Source of the DNA: Lysobacterales bacterium
Lineage (GTDB): Bacteria > Pseudomonadota > Gammaproteobacteria > Xanthomonadales > Ahniellaceae
DNA: 64,000 bases
NCBI GenBank assembly: GCA_016721845.1
Contig: JADKHK010000008.1
Coordinates: forward strand, 62,001 to 126,000
Direction of reading: 5' to 3'
The translations under genes were made by a program, and so were the position numbers. A model generated the notes under the pieces. That model worked only from the letters and a program-made list of their open reading frames with translations, was not told the DNA's origin and did not search any database. Numbering within the stretch: the stretch's first letter is position 1; each line of letters opens with the position of its first letter. This document shows, in pieces, positions 19,836 through 28,758 of this stretch.

Positions 19836-20676
19836 ACTTGCAGGGTGCTCGATCTTGCTGTTCGCCGGCGCGGTCTGCGCCGAGGACGCGGCCAAGGACG
19901 ATGGCGTGTTCGAACCGGGCGTGCGCCATGTCTGCGTGCCCGCCGGCGGTGGCGACGGCTGGGACTGCGGCACCGAGGATGCGCCACCAGCGAATTATCA
20001 GCCACCGATCGAGGAGCCCGCGGCCGAAGCCGCGCCGAACTCGGAACCGGCTGCAGTCGCGCAGCCAGAGCCGATGCCCGAGCCCGAGCCCGACGTCGAA
20101 GCGACGGCGGAGTCGGCCCCGGCACCGCCGCCCTTTCTGGCCGATCCGATGCGCGATACGCCCTATGCGCCCGTCGAGGAATCCGCGAGCGAGCCGCACA
20201 ATGCCGCCGAGGCCGTGATCGCTGCCGAGGCGGTCACGCCGGAGTCCACCCCCGAGGCCGTGCCGGAGCCCGCGCCTGAGGCAGTGCCCGAGCCCGAACT
20301 CGTGAGCGTGCCCGAGCCGGTGGTTGCGGCACCTGAACCCCCGTCAGCGCCCGAGATGACCGGCGCCGTGGCGTTGGGGGATGCCGATGCGTTTTCACGA
20401 TTGCCGGCCAGCGCCTTCACGTTGCAACTCGCCTATGCCGCGAACACCGCAGAATTCGCGAGCCTCGTCGCTGCGCTTGGACTCGACCCCGCCCGTTGCT
20501 ACGTGCTGCGGGTGCGCGGGGTGAATGGTCCGACCTGGTTGCTCGCGTACGGCGACTTTGCCGATGCCAATGCCGCCAAGGTCGCGCAGGCCCGGTTGCC
20601 AAAGGCGAGCGGATTGCTGGCGCAATGGCCGCGTCGCATCGGTGCACTGCAAACCGAAATCACGCAAGGACACTGA
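19825..20676 (+). CDS. Exported SPOR-domain-like protein with Pro/Glu/Ala-rich linker
   Basis: 283 residues. It has a signal-peptide-like start (MNRRLAGCSILLFAGAVCAE) whose Cys at position 8 lies too early for a clear lipobox. A low-complexity linker with repeated PEP, EPE and VPEP units spans about residues 55-190. The C-terminal domain (SAFTLQLAYAANTAEFASLV, then YVLRVRGVNGPTWLLAYGDF) resembles SPOR, the denuded-peptidoglycan-binding fold. A division-site or cell-wall role is inferred. ATG 19825 overlaps the WGR gene, and hemE starts six bases after its stop. Confidence 0.7.
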   Translation: MNRRLAGCSILLFAGAVCAEDAAKDDGVFEPGVRHVCVPAGGGDGWDCGTEDAPPANYQPPIEEPAAEAAPNSEPAAVAQPEPMPEPEPDVEATAESAPAPPPFLADPMRDTPYAPVEESASEPHNAAEAVIAAEAVTPESTPEAVPEPAPEAVPEPELVSVPEPVVAAPEPPSAPEMTGAVALGDADAFSRLPASAFTLQLAYAANTAEFASLVAALGLDPARCYVLRVRGVNGPTWLLAYGDFADANAAKVAQARLPKASGLLAQWPRRIGALQTEITQGH

Positions 20677-20681
20677 GCCTC

Positions 20682-21776
20682 ATGTCGAACGGATTCGCGC
20701 CGCTGGCGAATGATCGGTTTTTGCGCGCGCTCAAGTGTCAGCCCGTGGACCGCACACCGGTCTGGATCATGCGCCAGGCCGGTCGCTACCTGCCGGAGTA
20801 TCGCGCCACCCGCGCTCGCGCCGGCTCCTTCATGAGTCTGTGCCAGTCGCCGGAACTGGCCTGCGAAGTCACGCTGCAGCCGCTCGCCCGGTTCCCGCTC
20901 GACGCGGCGATCCTGTTCTCCGACATCCTCACGGTGCCGGACGCGATGGGCCTCGGCCTCAGCTTCGCGGAAGGCGAAGGCCCGCGGTTTGCACGTCCGC
21001 TCCGCAGCGTGGCCGAAATCGATGCCTTGCGCGTGCCGCAGATCGACGCGACGCTGCGTTACGTCACCGATGCGGTCACGCTGATTCGCCGTGAATTGCA
21101 CGGCCGCGTGCCGCTGATCGGCTTCTCCGGCAGCCCTTGGACGCTGGCCTGCTACATGATCGAGGGCGGCGGCTCGGACCACTTCGAGCGCGCCAAGGCC
21201 CTGCTCTGGAATGAACCGGCCGCGGCCCATCGGCTGCTCGACGTGCTCGCACACAGCGTGACCGCCTACCTGCAGGCGCAACTCGACGCCGGCGCACAGG
21301 CATTGATGATATTCGATACCTGGGGCGGTGCGCTGTCGGCCGACCACTACCGCGAATTTTCGTTGCACTACATGGCGCAGATCGTCGCGTCGCTGAAACG
21401 GGGCGAAGGCGACGCGCGCGTGCCGCTGATCCTGTATTCGAAGGGTGCGATGGGCCAGCTCGAAGCGATGGCCGACAGCGGCGTCGATGCGCTCGGCTTG
21501 GACTGGACGATCACGCTGGACGAGGCGCGGCGCCGGGTCGGTGACCGCGTCGCGCTGCAGGGCAATGTCGATCCGGTGGTGCTCTACGCAGGCATCGATG
21601 CGATTCGCGCCGAAGCCCGCAAGGCAGTGCGAAGTTTCGGTCCGCATCTCGGTCACGTCTTCAATCTCGGTCACGGTATCCATCCGACGATCGATCCCGA
21701 ACACCTGCGCGCGCTGATCGAAGCCGTGCATCAAGAGAGTGCCGCGCAGTTTGCGGCCAACGGACCGACACGATGA
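20682..21776 (+). CDS. hemE: HemE uroporphyrinogen decarboxylase
   Basis: 364 residues. The signature PVDRTPVWIMRQAGRYLPEY lies near the N-terminus. The catalytic Asp is in LDAAILFSDILTVPDAMG, and the second signature GFSGSPWTLACYMIEGGGSD and IFDTWGGALSADHYREF follow. It converts uroporphyrinogen III to coproporphyrinogen III in heme synthesis. ATG 20682 gives the usual N-terminus; longer frames upstream run antisense-like through the SPOR gene. It overlaps the SET gene by four bases. Confidence 0.97.
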   Translation: MSNGFAPLANDRFLRALKCQPVDRTPVWIMRQAGRYLPEYRATRARAGSFMSLCQSPELACEVTLQPLARFPLDAAILFSDILTVPDAMGLGLSFAEGEGPRFARPLRSVAEIDALRVPQIDATLRYVTDAVTLIRRELHGRVPLIGFSGSPWTLACYMIEGGGSDHFERAKALLWNEPAAAHRLLDVLAHSVTAYLQAQLDAGAQALMIFDTWGGALSADHYREFSLHYMAQIVASLKRGEGDARVPLILYSKGAMGQLEAMADSGVDALGLDWTITLDEARRRVGDRVALQGNVDPVVLYAGIDAIRAEARKAVRSFGPHLGHVFNLGHGIHPTIDPEHLRALIEAVHQESAAQFAANGPTR

Positions 21777-22267
21777 GCAAGCCCCTGATCGAAATGCGCA
21801 GTTCGGCGATCCACGGCAACGGCGTGTTCGCGATCGCGGACATTGCCGAAGGGCAGGAGATCATCGAATACGGCGGCAAGCGCCTGACGCATGCGCGCGC
21901 CGATCATAAGTACGGCGGTAGCTCGATCACCGGCCATACCTTCCTGTTCACGCTGAACGATGATTACGTCATCGACGGCAACCAGGACGGCAACGACGCG
22001 CGCTGGATCAACCACAGTTGCGACCCGAACTGCCGCGCCTGGAAGATCGATGCCGAGGACGGCAATCCGAAACACGATCGTGTCGTCATCGAAGCCAGGT
22101 GCGCGATCGCGAAGGGCGACGAGTTGACCTACGACTACGGTATCGTGCTTGATGAGCCGTACACCAACGAGCTCAAGGCCGCCTGGGCCTGCCGCTGCGG
22201 CGCCAAGCACTGTTCCGGCACCATGCTCAAGCCGAAACCGCGGAAGCCGGCCAAGAAATCGCGTTGA
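21773..22267 (+). CDS. SET-domain protein lysine methyltransferase-like protein with post-SET motif
   Basis: 164 residues forming a compact SET domain: IHGNGVFAIADIAEGQEIIE, the SAM/catalytic motif WINHSCDPNCRAW (NHSC), and GDELTYDYGIVLDE with the catalytic Tyr. A post-SET zinc motif follows (CRCGAKHCSGTM), with Cys in the eukaryote-like C-x-C-x4-C arrangement. The tail is Lys/Pro-rich. The architecture is that of eukaryotic histone methyltransferases; bacterial members probably modify ribosomal, nucleoid-associated or secreted proteins. The substrate is unknown. The ATG overlaps the hemE stop and the gene overlaps the following phosphatase-like gene. Confidence 0.9.
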   Translation: MSKPLIEMRSSAIHGNGVFAIADIAEGQEIIEYGGKRLTHARADHKYGGSSITGHTFLFTLNDDYVIDGNQDGNDARWINHSCDPNCRAWKIDAEDGNPKHDRVVIEARCAIAKGDELTYDYGIVLDEPYTNELKAAWACRCGAKHCSGTMLKPKPRKPAKKSR

Positions 22268-22593
22268 AACACATCCTGTTCGTCTGCAGTCGCAACCAGC
22301 TGCGCAGTCCGACGGCGGAGCAGGTGTTCGCGGACTGGCCGGGCATCGAGGTGGCGTCGGCCGGGACGGATCACGACGCCGATGTGCCGCTCAGCCCGGA
22401 ATTGCTGCGTTGGGCCGAACTGATCTTCGTGATGGAACCGATGCATCGCGACAAGCTGCGCCAGCGTTTCCGCGCGCAGCTGTCGAATCAGCGCATCGTC
22501 TGTCTGAACATTCCCGACGACTACGCGTTCATGCAGCCCGAACTCGTCGCGCTGCTTAAGCGCAAGGTGATGCCGCATTTGATGGCGCGGTGA
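22264..22593 (+). CDS. Low-molecular-weight protein tyrosine phosphatase-like protein
   Basis: 109 residues starting at TTG 22264, which overlaps the SET gene stop (TTGA). The N-terminal loop FVCSRNQLRSPTAEQVF resembles the C-x4-N/Q-x-x-R-S/T-P phosphatase P-loop of the LMW-PTP fold: Cys near residue 8, Arg near 14, Ser near 15. ELIFVMEPMHRDKL and NIPDDYAFMQPEL match the family of short predicted tyrosine phosphatases. At 109 residues it is shorter than classical LMW-PTPs (~150). Catalytic activity is unproven. Its stop abuts the convergent dsbD stop. Confidence 0.8.
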   Translation: MKHILFVCSRNQLRSPTAEQVFADWPGIEVASAGTDHDADVPLSPELLRWAELIFVMEPMHRDKLRQRFRAQLSNQRIVCLNIPDDYAFMQPELVALLKRKVMPHLMAR

Positions 22594-24996
22594 TCAGCGC
22601 GTCGTCCGCGCCAGTCGTGCCGCGAATTCCGCTGCGTCCTCGAAGCCGATCAGGCGTTCGCTGCGAATTTCCTGGCCGTCCTTGCCGAAGAACAGCGTGG
22701 CCGGCGGACCGATGATGCCGAAGCGCTGTTGCAAGGCGACGTGCGCCGCCGATTGTTCGGTGACGTCGGCCTTGACCAGCACGAAGCCTTGCGCCGCCGC
22801 GATCACCGCGCGATCGCGGAAGGTCGTGCGCTCCATGCGTTTGCATTCGATGCACCAGTCGGCATAGAAATCGAACAGCACCGGCTTGCCGGCGGCTTTC
22901 GCGGTCGCGATGGTGGCATCGAGCAGTTCGTTCGAGCTGGCCGTGGCAAATCCGAGTTCGGTCGCGCCGCTGCGGTCGCCGTCGGTTGCAGCGGTGCGGC
23001 CGCCAAGGTTTTCCAGCGGTCGCGTCCAGTCGCGTGCGCCCGAGGCCATGCCGATGAACTGCAGCACGCCGAGGATGACGAAGATCACGCCGATCGCCTT
23101 CCAGGTCTTCTGCCAGCCGGTGGGATTCTCCGGCAGACGTTCGAGTGCATGCAGGTGCACGCCCTTGCCGACGAGCAGGATGCCGGCCAGGAACATGATC
23201 CAGACCGGGTCGAGGATGCGTTCCAGCATCCAGATCGCGAGCCACAGGAAGGCGATGCCGAAACCGATCTTGACCAGTTCCATCCAGCGCCCGGCACGCG
23301 GCAGCCAGCGCGCGCCGGTGCCGAAGGCGAGCAGCGGCAGGCCCATGCCGAGCGCAAGCGAGAAAAGCGCGAGCCCACCGAAGATCGGATCCTTGGTCTG
23401 CGAGATGTAAACGACCGCGCCGGCCAGCGGCGGCGCCACGCAGGGGCCGACGATCAGGGCCGACAACGCGCCCATGATCGCGACACCCCAGAGCGAACCA
23501 CCTTCGACCTTGTTGCTTGTGACCGTCAGCTTGGTCTGCCAGCGGCTCGGCAACTGCAGCTCGTAGAAGCCGAACATCGACAGCGCCAACGCCACGAAGA
23601 CGAGCGCGAAGCTGACCAGAATCCAGGGCTTCTGGAACAGCGCCTGCAGGTTCTGTCCGGCCAGGCCGGCGAAGACGCCGACCACGGTGAACACGACGGC
23701 GGACGCCAGCACATAGGTCAGCGACAGCACGAAGGCCCGGCGCGTGCTCAGGTTGTCGCCGGCACCGGCGACGATGCCGGACAGGATCGGCACCATCGGG
23801 AATACGCAGGGCGTGAACGCGAGGCCGATGCCGACCAGCAGAAACACCAGCATCGCGAACCAGCGGTTGCCGCCGCGCAGGCTGTTTGCGAAGAAGTCGG
23901 CGCTGCCTTCGGCGGGCGACGGCGTCGCCTCGGCGGCGCGCAATTCGGGTACGCCGCCCGGTGCGATCGCGGCGCGGGCACTGGACAGCTCGTCGGGGCT
24001 GGCGGCCGGCATCGATACCGTCAGGATGCGGGTCATCGGTGGATAGCAGATGCCGTCGAGTTGGCAGCCTTGCAGGTTCACGCGCAGCGCGATGTCGCGC
24101 GCGGCCCCGTCTTTGCGCGCCAGCGTGATCGGGATCTCGACCAGATCGAAGAACACCTCGACGCGACCGAATTCGGGATCATCGAACGAACGCGATGCTG
24201 GCCACTTCGGCGCACCGAGATCGCCCACCGACGGATCTTCGAGGATGAAGCCGGTGCGGTCGCGATACAGGTAGTAGTCCTTCGGCATCGTGAAGCGCGC
24301 GAGCAGTTCGGTGCCGCTGGTCGCGATGGTTTCGACCTGGAAGGCTTCCGCTTCGGGCAACGGCAAGGCTTCGACGGCGGCCGGCGCCGTGGTCGCTGCA
24401 CCGGGCAAACTCAAGCTGGCCGGCGCAGCGACCACGGGCACCGTCGATGCGGTATCGGTCGCGCTGTTCATGCCGGGCAAAGTCAAACCCGGTGCTGCTG
24501 CAGCGACCGGGTCCATGGCGGGGGTTTCGGCCTTCGCGCTGTCGGGTTGCGGCAGCGACACCACGACTTCCTTGCGCTGCGGCGGATAACAGATGCCGGC
24601 ATCGGCGCAGCCCTGGTAGCTGACCTTGAAGCGCAGCAGGGTCACGCCATCGCTGGCCGCGCCGGTGAGTTTGGCGACGACGCTGTCGCGATAGGTTTCC
24701 ATCCGCCCGAAGAATTGGTCGTCCTTGATCTTGCCGGGCGGCAAGTGCAGCGGATTGGCTTTGAATGTCGCGTCGTCGGCCAGCACGACCTTGATGCGCT
24801 CCTTGTACAGGTAGTAACCGGGCGCGACCTTCCAGCGGAACTCGATCCAGCCCGGCGTCACTGCTTCCGCTTCGAGCCGGAAGGCGTCATCGACCGGCAG
24901 CAGGTCCTTTTCGTCGATGGCGAGTGCCGGCGCGGCGGCGAAGGCGAGGGCGAGCCAGGCGATCAGCCGTCCTGGCCAGGGAGCGAGTGCATTCAT
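22594..24996 (-). CDS. dsbD: DsbD thiol:disulfide interchange protein with a duplicated N-terminal domain
   Basis: 800 residues, against about 565 in E. coli. After a signal peptide come two tandem copies of the DsbD-alpha domain, at about residues 30-150 (YQGCADAGICYPP) and 245-360 (LQGCQLDGICYPP), each with its own Cys pair. They are joined by an Ala/Pro/Thr-rich linker. An eight-helix DsbD-beta membrane domain follows (FTPCVFPMVPILSG and VGPCVAPPLAGA), then a C-terminal thioredoxin-like domain with DFYADWCIECKRME. It carries electrons from cytosolic thioredoxin to periplasmic partners, including c-type cytochrome maturation. It is divergent from the DUF3297 gene. Confidence 0.93.
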   Translation of the reverse strand: MNALAPWPGRLIAWLALAFAAAPALAIDEKDLLPVDDAFRLEAEAVTPGWIEFRWKVAPGYYLYKERIKVVLADDATFKANPLHLPPGKIKDDQFFGRMETYRDSVVAKLTGAASDGVTLLRFKVSYQGCADAGICYPPQRKEVVVSLPQPDSAKAETPAMDPVAAAAPGLTLPGMNSATDTASTVPVVAAPASLSLPGAATTAPAAVEALPLPEAEAFQVETIATSGTELLARFTMPKDYYLYRDRTGFILEDPSVGDLGAPKWPASRSFDDPEFGRVEVFFDLVEIPITLARKDGAARDIALRVNLQGCQLDGICYPPMTRILTVSMPAASPDELSSARAAIAPGGVPELRAAEATPSPAEGSADFFANSLRGGNRWFAMLVFLLVGIGLAFTPCVFPMVPILSGIVAGAGDNLSTRRAFVLSLTYVLASAVVFTVVGVFAGLAGQNLQALFQKPWILVSFALVFVALALSMFGFYELQLPSRWQTKLTVTSNKVEGGSLWGVAIMGALSALIVGPCVAPPLAGAVVYISQTKDPIFGGLALFSLALGMGLPLLAFGTGARWLPRAGRWMELVKIGFGIAFLWLAIWMLERILDPVWIMFLAGILLVGKGVHLHALERLPENPTGWQKTWKAIGVIFVILGVLQFIGMASGARDWTRPLENLGGRTAATDGDRSGATELGFATASSNELLDATIATAKAAGKPVLFDFYADWCIECKRMERTTFRDRAVIAAAQGFVLVKADVTEQSAAHVALQQRFGIIGPPATLFFGKDGQEIRSERLIGFEDAAEFAARLARTTR

Positions 24997-25171
24997 GGGG
25001 ATCCGAAACCTTCAAGGAAACCTGTAGACCGGCAATCTTGGCAGCGCATGGCAGGCCGCGAAAGCGATGTACTTGGGGAGATGGGGACCGCGCGCCGCGG
25101 CACAAGTTCGCCTGCGCCGCCTGACCCGCTACCCTTCGCTTTCCGTTGCCACGCTTTCCGAGCCCGTCCCC

Positions 25172-25423
25172 ATGTCCGATATGCCGCCCGACCGACTCTC
25201 CGTCAATCCGCGCAGTCCGTTCTACAACGAGGCCACGCTCGCGCGCGGCATCGGGATCCGTTTCAAGGGTGTCGAGCGCACGGATGTTGAGGAATATTGC
25301 ATCAGCGAGGGCTGGATCCGTGTCGCCGCCGGGCGTGCGCTCGACCGCCGCGGCAATCCGATCACCTTCAAGCACAGCGGTCCGGTCGAGCCGTTCTTCA
25401 AGGACGTTGCAGCCGCCGAGTGA
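25172..25423 (+). CDS. DUF3297 family protein
   Basis: 83 residues: DRLSVNPRSPFYNEATLARG, IRFKGVERTDVEEYCISEGW, then RGNPITFKHSGPVEPFF. This is the compact conserved DUF3297 family (small glutathione-peroxidase-like or unknown in older annotations). The whole protein is the domain, with no signal peptide. ATG 25172 is chosen over upstream in-frame starts because conservation begins there. Function not known. Confidence 0.8.
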   Translation: MSDMPPDRLSVNPRSPFYNEATLARGIGIRFKGVERTDVEEYCISEGWIRVAAGRALDRRGNPITFKHSGPVEPFFKDVAAAE

Positions 25424-25688
25424 TCTAGCGGCGGTCATGGCCGGTTGCGGATCCTGCGCATTGCAGGCGCGGCCGCGGCGCGCCGTCCTAGCTGCAAGTC
25501 GTTGAAGCGCTTGGCCCATTCGGGCCGCCGCGGGTACCGCAAGCGCAACCGCTGCAACACCCGAGCGCAACGGCACATTGAGCGTGAATCCCCGGACTCG
25601 CAAGGTCGGGCTGGAATGCGGCGCTACCGCATTCGCCCGCGGCACGCGCACGCCTGTCGCGGCTCCACCCCGATCCCAAGGAGTCACC

Positions 25689-28619
25689 ATGCAATCACGT
25701 CGCACGCTGAAGCGTTCTGCGCTGGCGCTGGCCATCTCGATGGCTGCCGTCGCGCCGCTTTATGCACAATCGAATTCACAGGGTTACATCTTCGGCCAGG
25801 TCAATGGCAGCGGCACCGTCATCGTCGAGAATCTCGGCACCGGGCAGAAGCGTGAGATCGCCGTCGATGCCGATGGCAACTTCCGCGCCTCGGCCTTGCC
25901 GATCGGTCGCTATCGCGTCGCGTTCGACGGCCAGTCTCGCGACGTCGCGGTCAGCGTCGGCACCGGTACGCCGGTGGGCTTCACGTCGGGCGATTCGACG
26001 CTCGCAGCGGTCACCGTGACCGGACGGGTCAACCCGATCGACATTTCCTCGGTCGAATCGACCTCGGTGCTGACCGAGGCCGAAATCGACGCCGTGCCGA
26101 TCAACCGGAACGTCACCGGCGTGGCCTTGCTCGCGCCCGGCACGGTGCGTGGCGACAACGCCTTCGGCAACCTGGCTTCGTTCGGTGGCGCCTCGGTCGC
26201 CGAGAACGCGTACTTCATCAACGGCTTCAACGTCACCAACATCCTCAACGGACTGGCTTTCAGCGAGCTGCCATTCGAGGCCATTGCCGAACAGCAGACC
26301 AAGACCGGCGGCTACGGCGCCGAGTTCGGGCGCTCGCTCGGCGGCGTCATCAACATCGTCACCAAGCGCGGTTCGAACGACTGGGACTTCGGCGCCAGCA
26401 TGTTCTACACGCCCGGTGCGCTGGCCGAGGCGACGCGCGTGCGCAACCGCTTCGACGACGACGGCCAGGTCATCGGTTACGAACTCGACAGCGTCGAACC
26501 GAAGTCCGACGGCTACCAGGTCAATCTCTACGGCAGCGGCCCGCTGATCGAGGACCGGCTGTTCTTCTTCGGTCTGGTGCAGACCGAGGAACGCGACCTG
26601 TCGGCCTACAACATCGCGGCCATCACCGACACCACCACGCGCGAGCCGCAGGCGCTGGTCAAGCTCGACTGGAACATCACCGACAACCACATCGTCGAGC
26701 TGACCGCATTCCAGGACAAGGTCGAGGCCGATACCTCGGATTACGCGCTGGACGATCTCTACAGCGAGGACCGCGAAGGCAGCCCGGGGCTCGGCCAGTT
26801 CGAGACCGGCGGCAAGAACTACATCCTGAAGTGGACCGGCTATGTCAGCGACGGCTTCACGCTCTCGGCGATGGCTGGCCGCGGCGAATACAGTCGCGGA
26901 TCGAGCAGCGACGCCGCGGCTTGTCCGTTTGCGGTGGATGCACGCATCTCGCCGCGCGCGATCGGTTGCTACAACGTCTCGTTCCCGGCGATCCAGTCGC
27001 CCGACGTCGGCGACACCCGCACCGCCTATCGCATCGACGCCGACTGGCTGCTCGGTGATCACAGCGTCCGCTTCGGGATCGATCGCGAAGAATTCGAGAC
27101 CGTCGACTTCACTACCTTCTCCGGCGGCATCGGCTATCGCTACATCACCACTGCGGCGGGGCGCGTGCTGACCAATGGCGCGATCGTGCCGGAGGGCGTC
27201 ACGCAACTGGTGCGCGTGCGCAATTTCGAAAATGGCGGAACGTTCACGACCCTCAACAATGCCTGGTATCTCGAAGACACCTGGCAGGCCACCGACCGCT
27301 GGGTGGTCTACGGCGGACTGCGCAACGAAGGATTCGAAAACCGGAACTCGGTCGGCGGGACGTTCGTCGAAATCGCCAACACCTGGGCGCCGCGCATCGG
27401 TGCGGCCTGGGACGTGAAGGGCGACGGCACGCTGAAACTGTTCGGCAATGCCGGTCGCTACTTCATTCCGGTGTATGCGAACACCAATGTCCGCCTCGCC
27501 GGTGCGGAGAATTTCTGGGAAGAGTTCTATACCTTTTCGGCGATCGATCCGGTCACCGGCGCACCGACGCTCGGCAGCGAGATCGGCGACCGCAATGTCG
27601 TGTCCAGCGGCGAGATTCCCGATCCGCGCACGGTCGTCGACAACTCGCTCGATCCGCTCTACCAGGACGAGTTCATCATCGGCTTCCAGAAGCAGATCGC
27701 CGAGGGCTGGTCGCTCGGCGTGCGCGCGATCCACCGCGATCTCGGCGCCGGCATGGACGACTACTGCAGCTACAGCTACCCGGCCGAATGGGCGCTCGCG
27801 AACGGTTACAGCGAAGCCGAAGCCGACGCCATCGGCAACGCCACCAACCACTGTTTCCTGATGAATCCCGGCCAGGACCTCGACATGAACGTCGACCTGC
27901 ACGGCGACGGCAACATCACCCGCGTGCTGATTCCGGCGGCGGCTACCGGACTGCCGGCGGCGGTGCGCAAGTACAACGCTGCCGAATTGTTCTTCGAACG
28001 CGCCTGGGACAGCACCTGGTTCCTCAAGGGCTCATGGACGATCGCCCACGGCTACGGCAATACCGAAGGCTACGTGAAGTCCGACAATGGCCAGGGCGAC
28101 GCCGGCATCACCCAGGATTTCGATCACCCGGGCCTGGCCGACGGTGCCTATGGCGACCTGCCCAATGATCGCCGCCACTCGCTCAAGCTGTTCGGCGCCT
28201 ACAAGTTGAACGAAGCCTGGGAGCTGAGCTCCAGCATCAACGTGCAGTCGGGGCGTCCGCGCAACTGCTTCGGCATCTATGCCGGCACCGAAGATCCGGA
28301 AGCGGTGACCTACGGGCCGTCGTCGTTCTACTGCGACACCACCGATGACGGCGTGATCAATCCGCAGTTGACGCCGCGCGGGACCGCCGGTCGCAATCCC
28401 TGGAGCTCGCTGGTGAACCTGGGCCTCAAGTACTCGCCGCCATGGGCGACGGGGCTGAGCCTGGAGGTCGATGTCACCAATCTGTTCAATACCCGCAAGA
28501 ACCTGTCGACGCAGGAAGTGGCCGAGGATTCCGGCGGCGAGCCGCGCGGCGATTACCTGTTTCCGACCCAGATCACCGCGGGACGCCAGGTCCGCTTCGG
28601 TCTGCAGTACGACTTCTGA
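25689..28619 (+). CDS. TonB-dependent receptor, Oar-like with N-terminal carboxypeptidase-regulatory-type domain
   Basis: 976 residues. The start ATG 25689 has a strong AAGGAG at 25678-25683 and a signal peptide (MQSRRTLKRSALALAISMAAVAPLYAQ). Residues ~28-95 form a small beta-sandwich domain (IVENLGTGQKREIAVDADGN). Then come a plug domain (about 105-240, with FINGFNVTNILNGLAFSELP and GGYGAEFGRSLGGVINIVTK) and a beta-barrel ending in VRFGLQYDF, with the terminal Phe typical of outer-membrane barrels. It imports an unknown ligand, or interacts with peptides or proteins as Oar proteins do. A strong terminator follows, then a CadC-like regulator. Confidence 0.9.
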   Translation: MQSRRTLKRSALALAISMAAVAPLYAQSNSQGYIFGQVNGSGTVIVENLGTGQKREIAVDADGNFRASALPIGRYRVAFDGQSRDVAVSVGTGTPVGFTSGDSTLAAVTVTGRVNPIDISSVESTSVLTEAEIDAVPINRNVTGVALLAPGTVRGDNAFGNLASFGGASVAENAYFINGFNVTNILNGLAFSELPFEAIAEQQTKTGGYGAEFGRSLGGVINIVTKRGSNDWDFGASMFYTPGALAEATRVRNRFDDDGQVIGYELDSVEPKSDGYQVNLYGSGPLIEDRLFFFGLVQTEERDLSAYNIAAITDTTTREPQALVKLDWNITDNHIVELTAFQDKVEADTSDYALDDLYSEDREGSPGLGQFETGGKNYILKWTGYVSDGFTLSAMAGRGEYSRGSSSDAAACPFAVDARISPRAIGCYNVSFPAIQSPDVGDTRTAYRIDADWLLGDHSVRFGIDREEFETVDFTTFSGGIGYRYITTAAGRVLTNGAIVPEGVTQLVRVRNFENGGTFTTLNNAWYLEDTWQATDRWVVYGGLRNEGFENRNSVGGTFVEIANTWAPRIGAAWDVKGDGTLKLFGNAGRYFIPVYANTNVRLAGAENFWEEFYTFSAIDPVTGAPTLGSEIGDRNVVSSGEIPDPRTVVDNSLDPLYQDEFIIGFQKQIAEGWSLGVRAIHRDLGAGMDDYCSYSYPAEWALANGYSEAEADAIGNATNHCFLMNPGQDLDMNVDLHGDGNITRVLIPAAATGLPAAVRKYNAAELFFERAWDSTWFLKGSWTIAHGYGNTEGYVKSDNGQGDAGITQDFDHPGLADGAYGDLPNDRRHSLKLFGAYKLNEAWELSSSINVQSGRPRNCFGIYAGTEDPEAVTYGPSSFYCDTTDDGVINPQLTPRGTAGRNPWSSLVNLGLKYSPPWATGLSLEVDVTNLFNTRKNLSTQEVAEDSGGEPRGDYLFPTQITAGRQVRFGLQYDF

Positions 28620-28661
28620 GCAACCCCAAGGCGGGCCCGTCTCCGCCCGCCGTTCCATCTT

Positions 28662-28689
28662 CGGCCCGCCGCGTGCGGGCCGTTTTTTT
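28662..28689 (+). terminator. Rho-independent terminator after the TonB-dependent receptor
   Basis: A perfect 8-bp stem CGGCCCGC (28662-28669) / GCGGGCCG (28675-28682) with a 5-base loop is followed directly by seven T (28683-28689). It lies 43 bases past the receptor stop, on the same strand. Confidence 0.9.
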
Positions 28690-28758
28690 GCACGACTTCT
28701 GGCGCTGGAGCAGGGTTTGTCGGCAACATAGTCTGTTGACCGAGGAACACTTCCGCGC

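Noticed and set aside
22729..25290. 853-codon plus-strand open frame opposite dsbD
   Set aside because: Antisense shadow of dsbD; composition is unlike any protein and no domain is readable.
25776..27902. 708-codon minus-strand frame opposite the TonB receptor
   Set aside because: Antisense; the receptor frame is complete with signal, plug and barrel.
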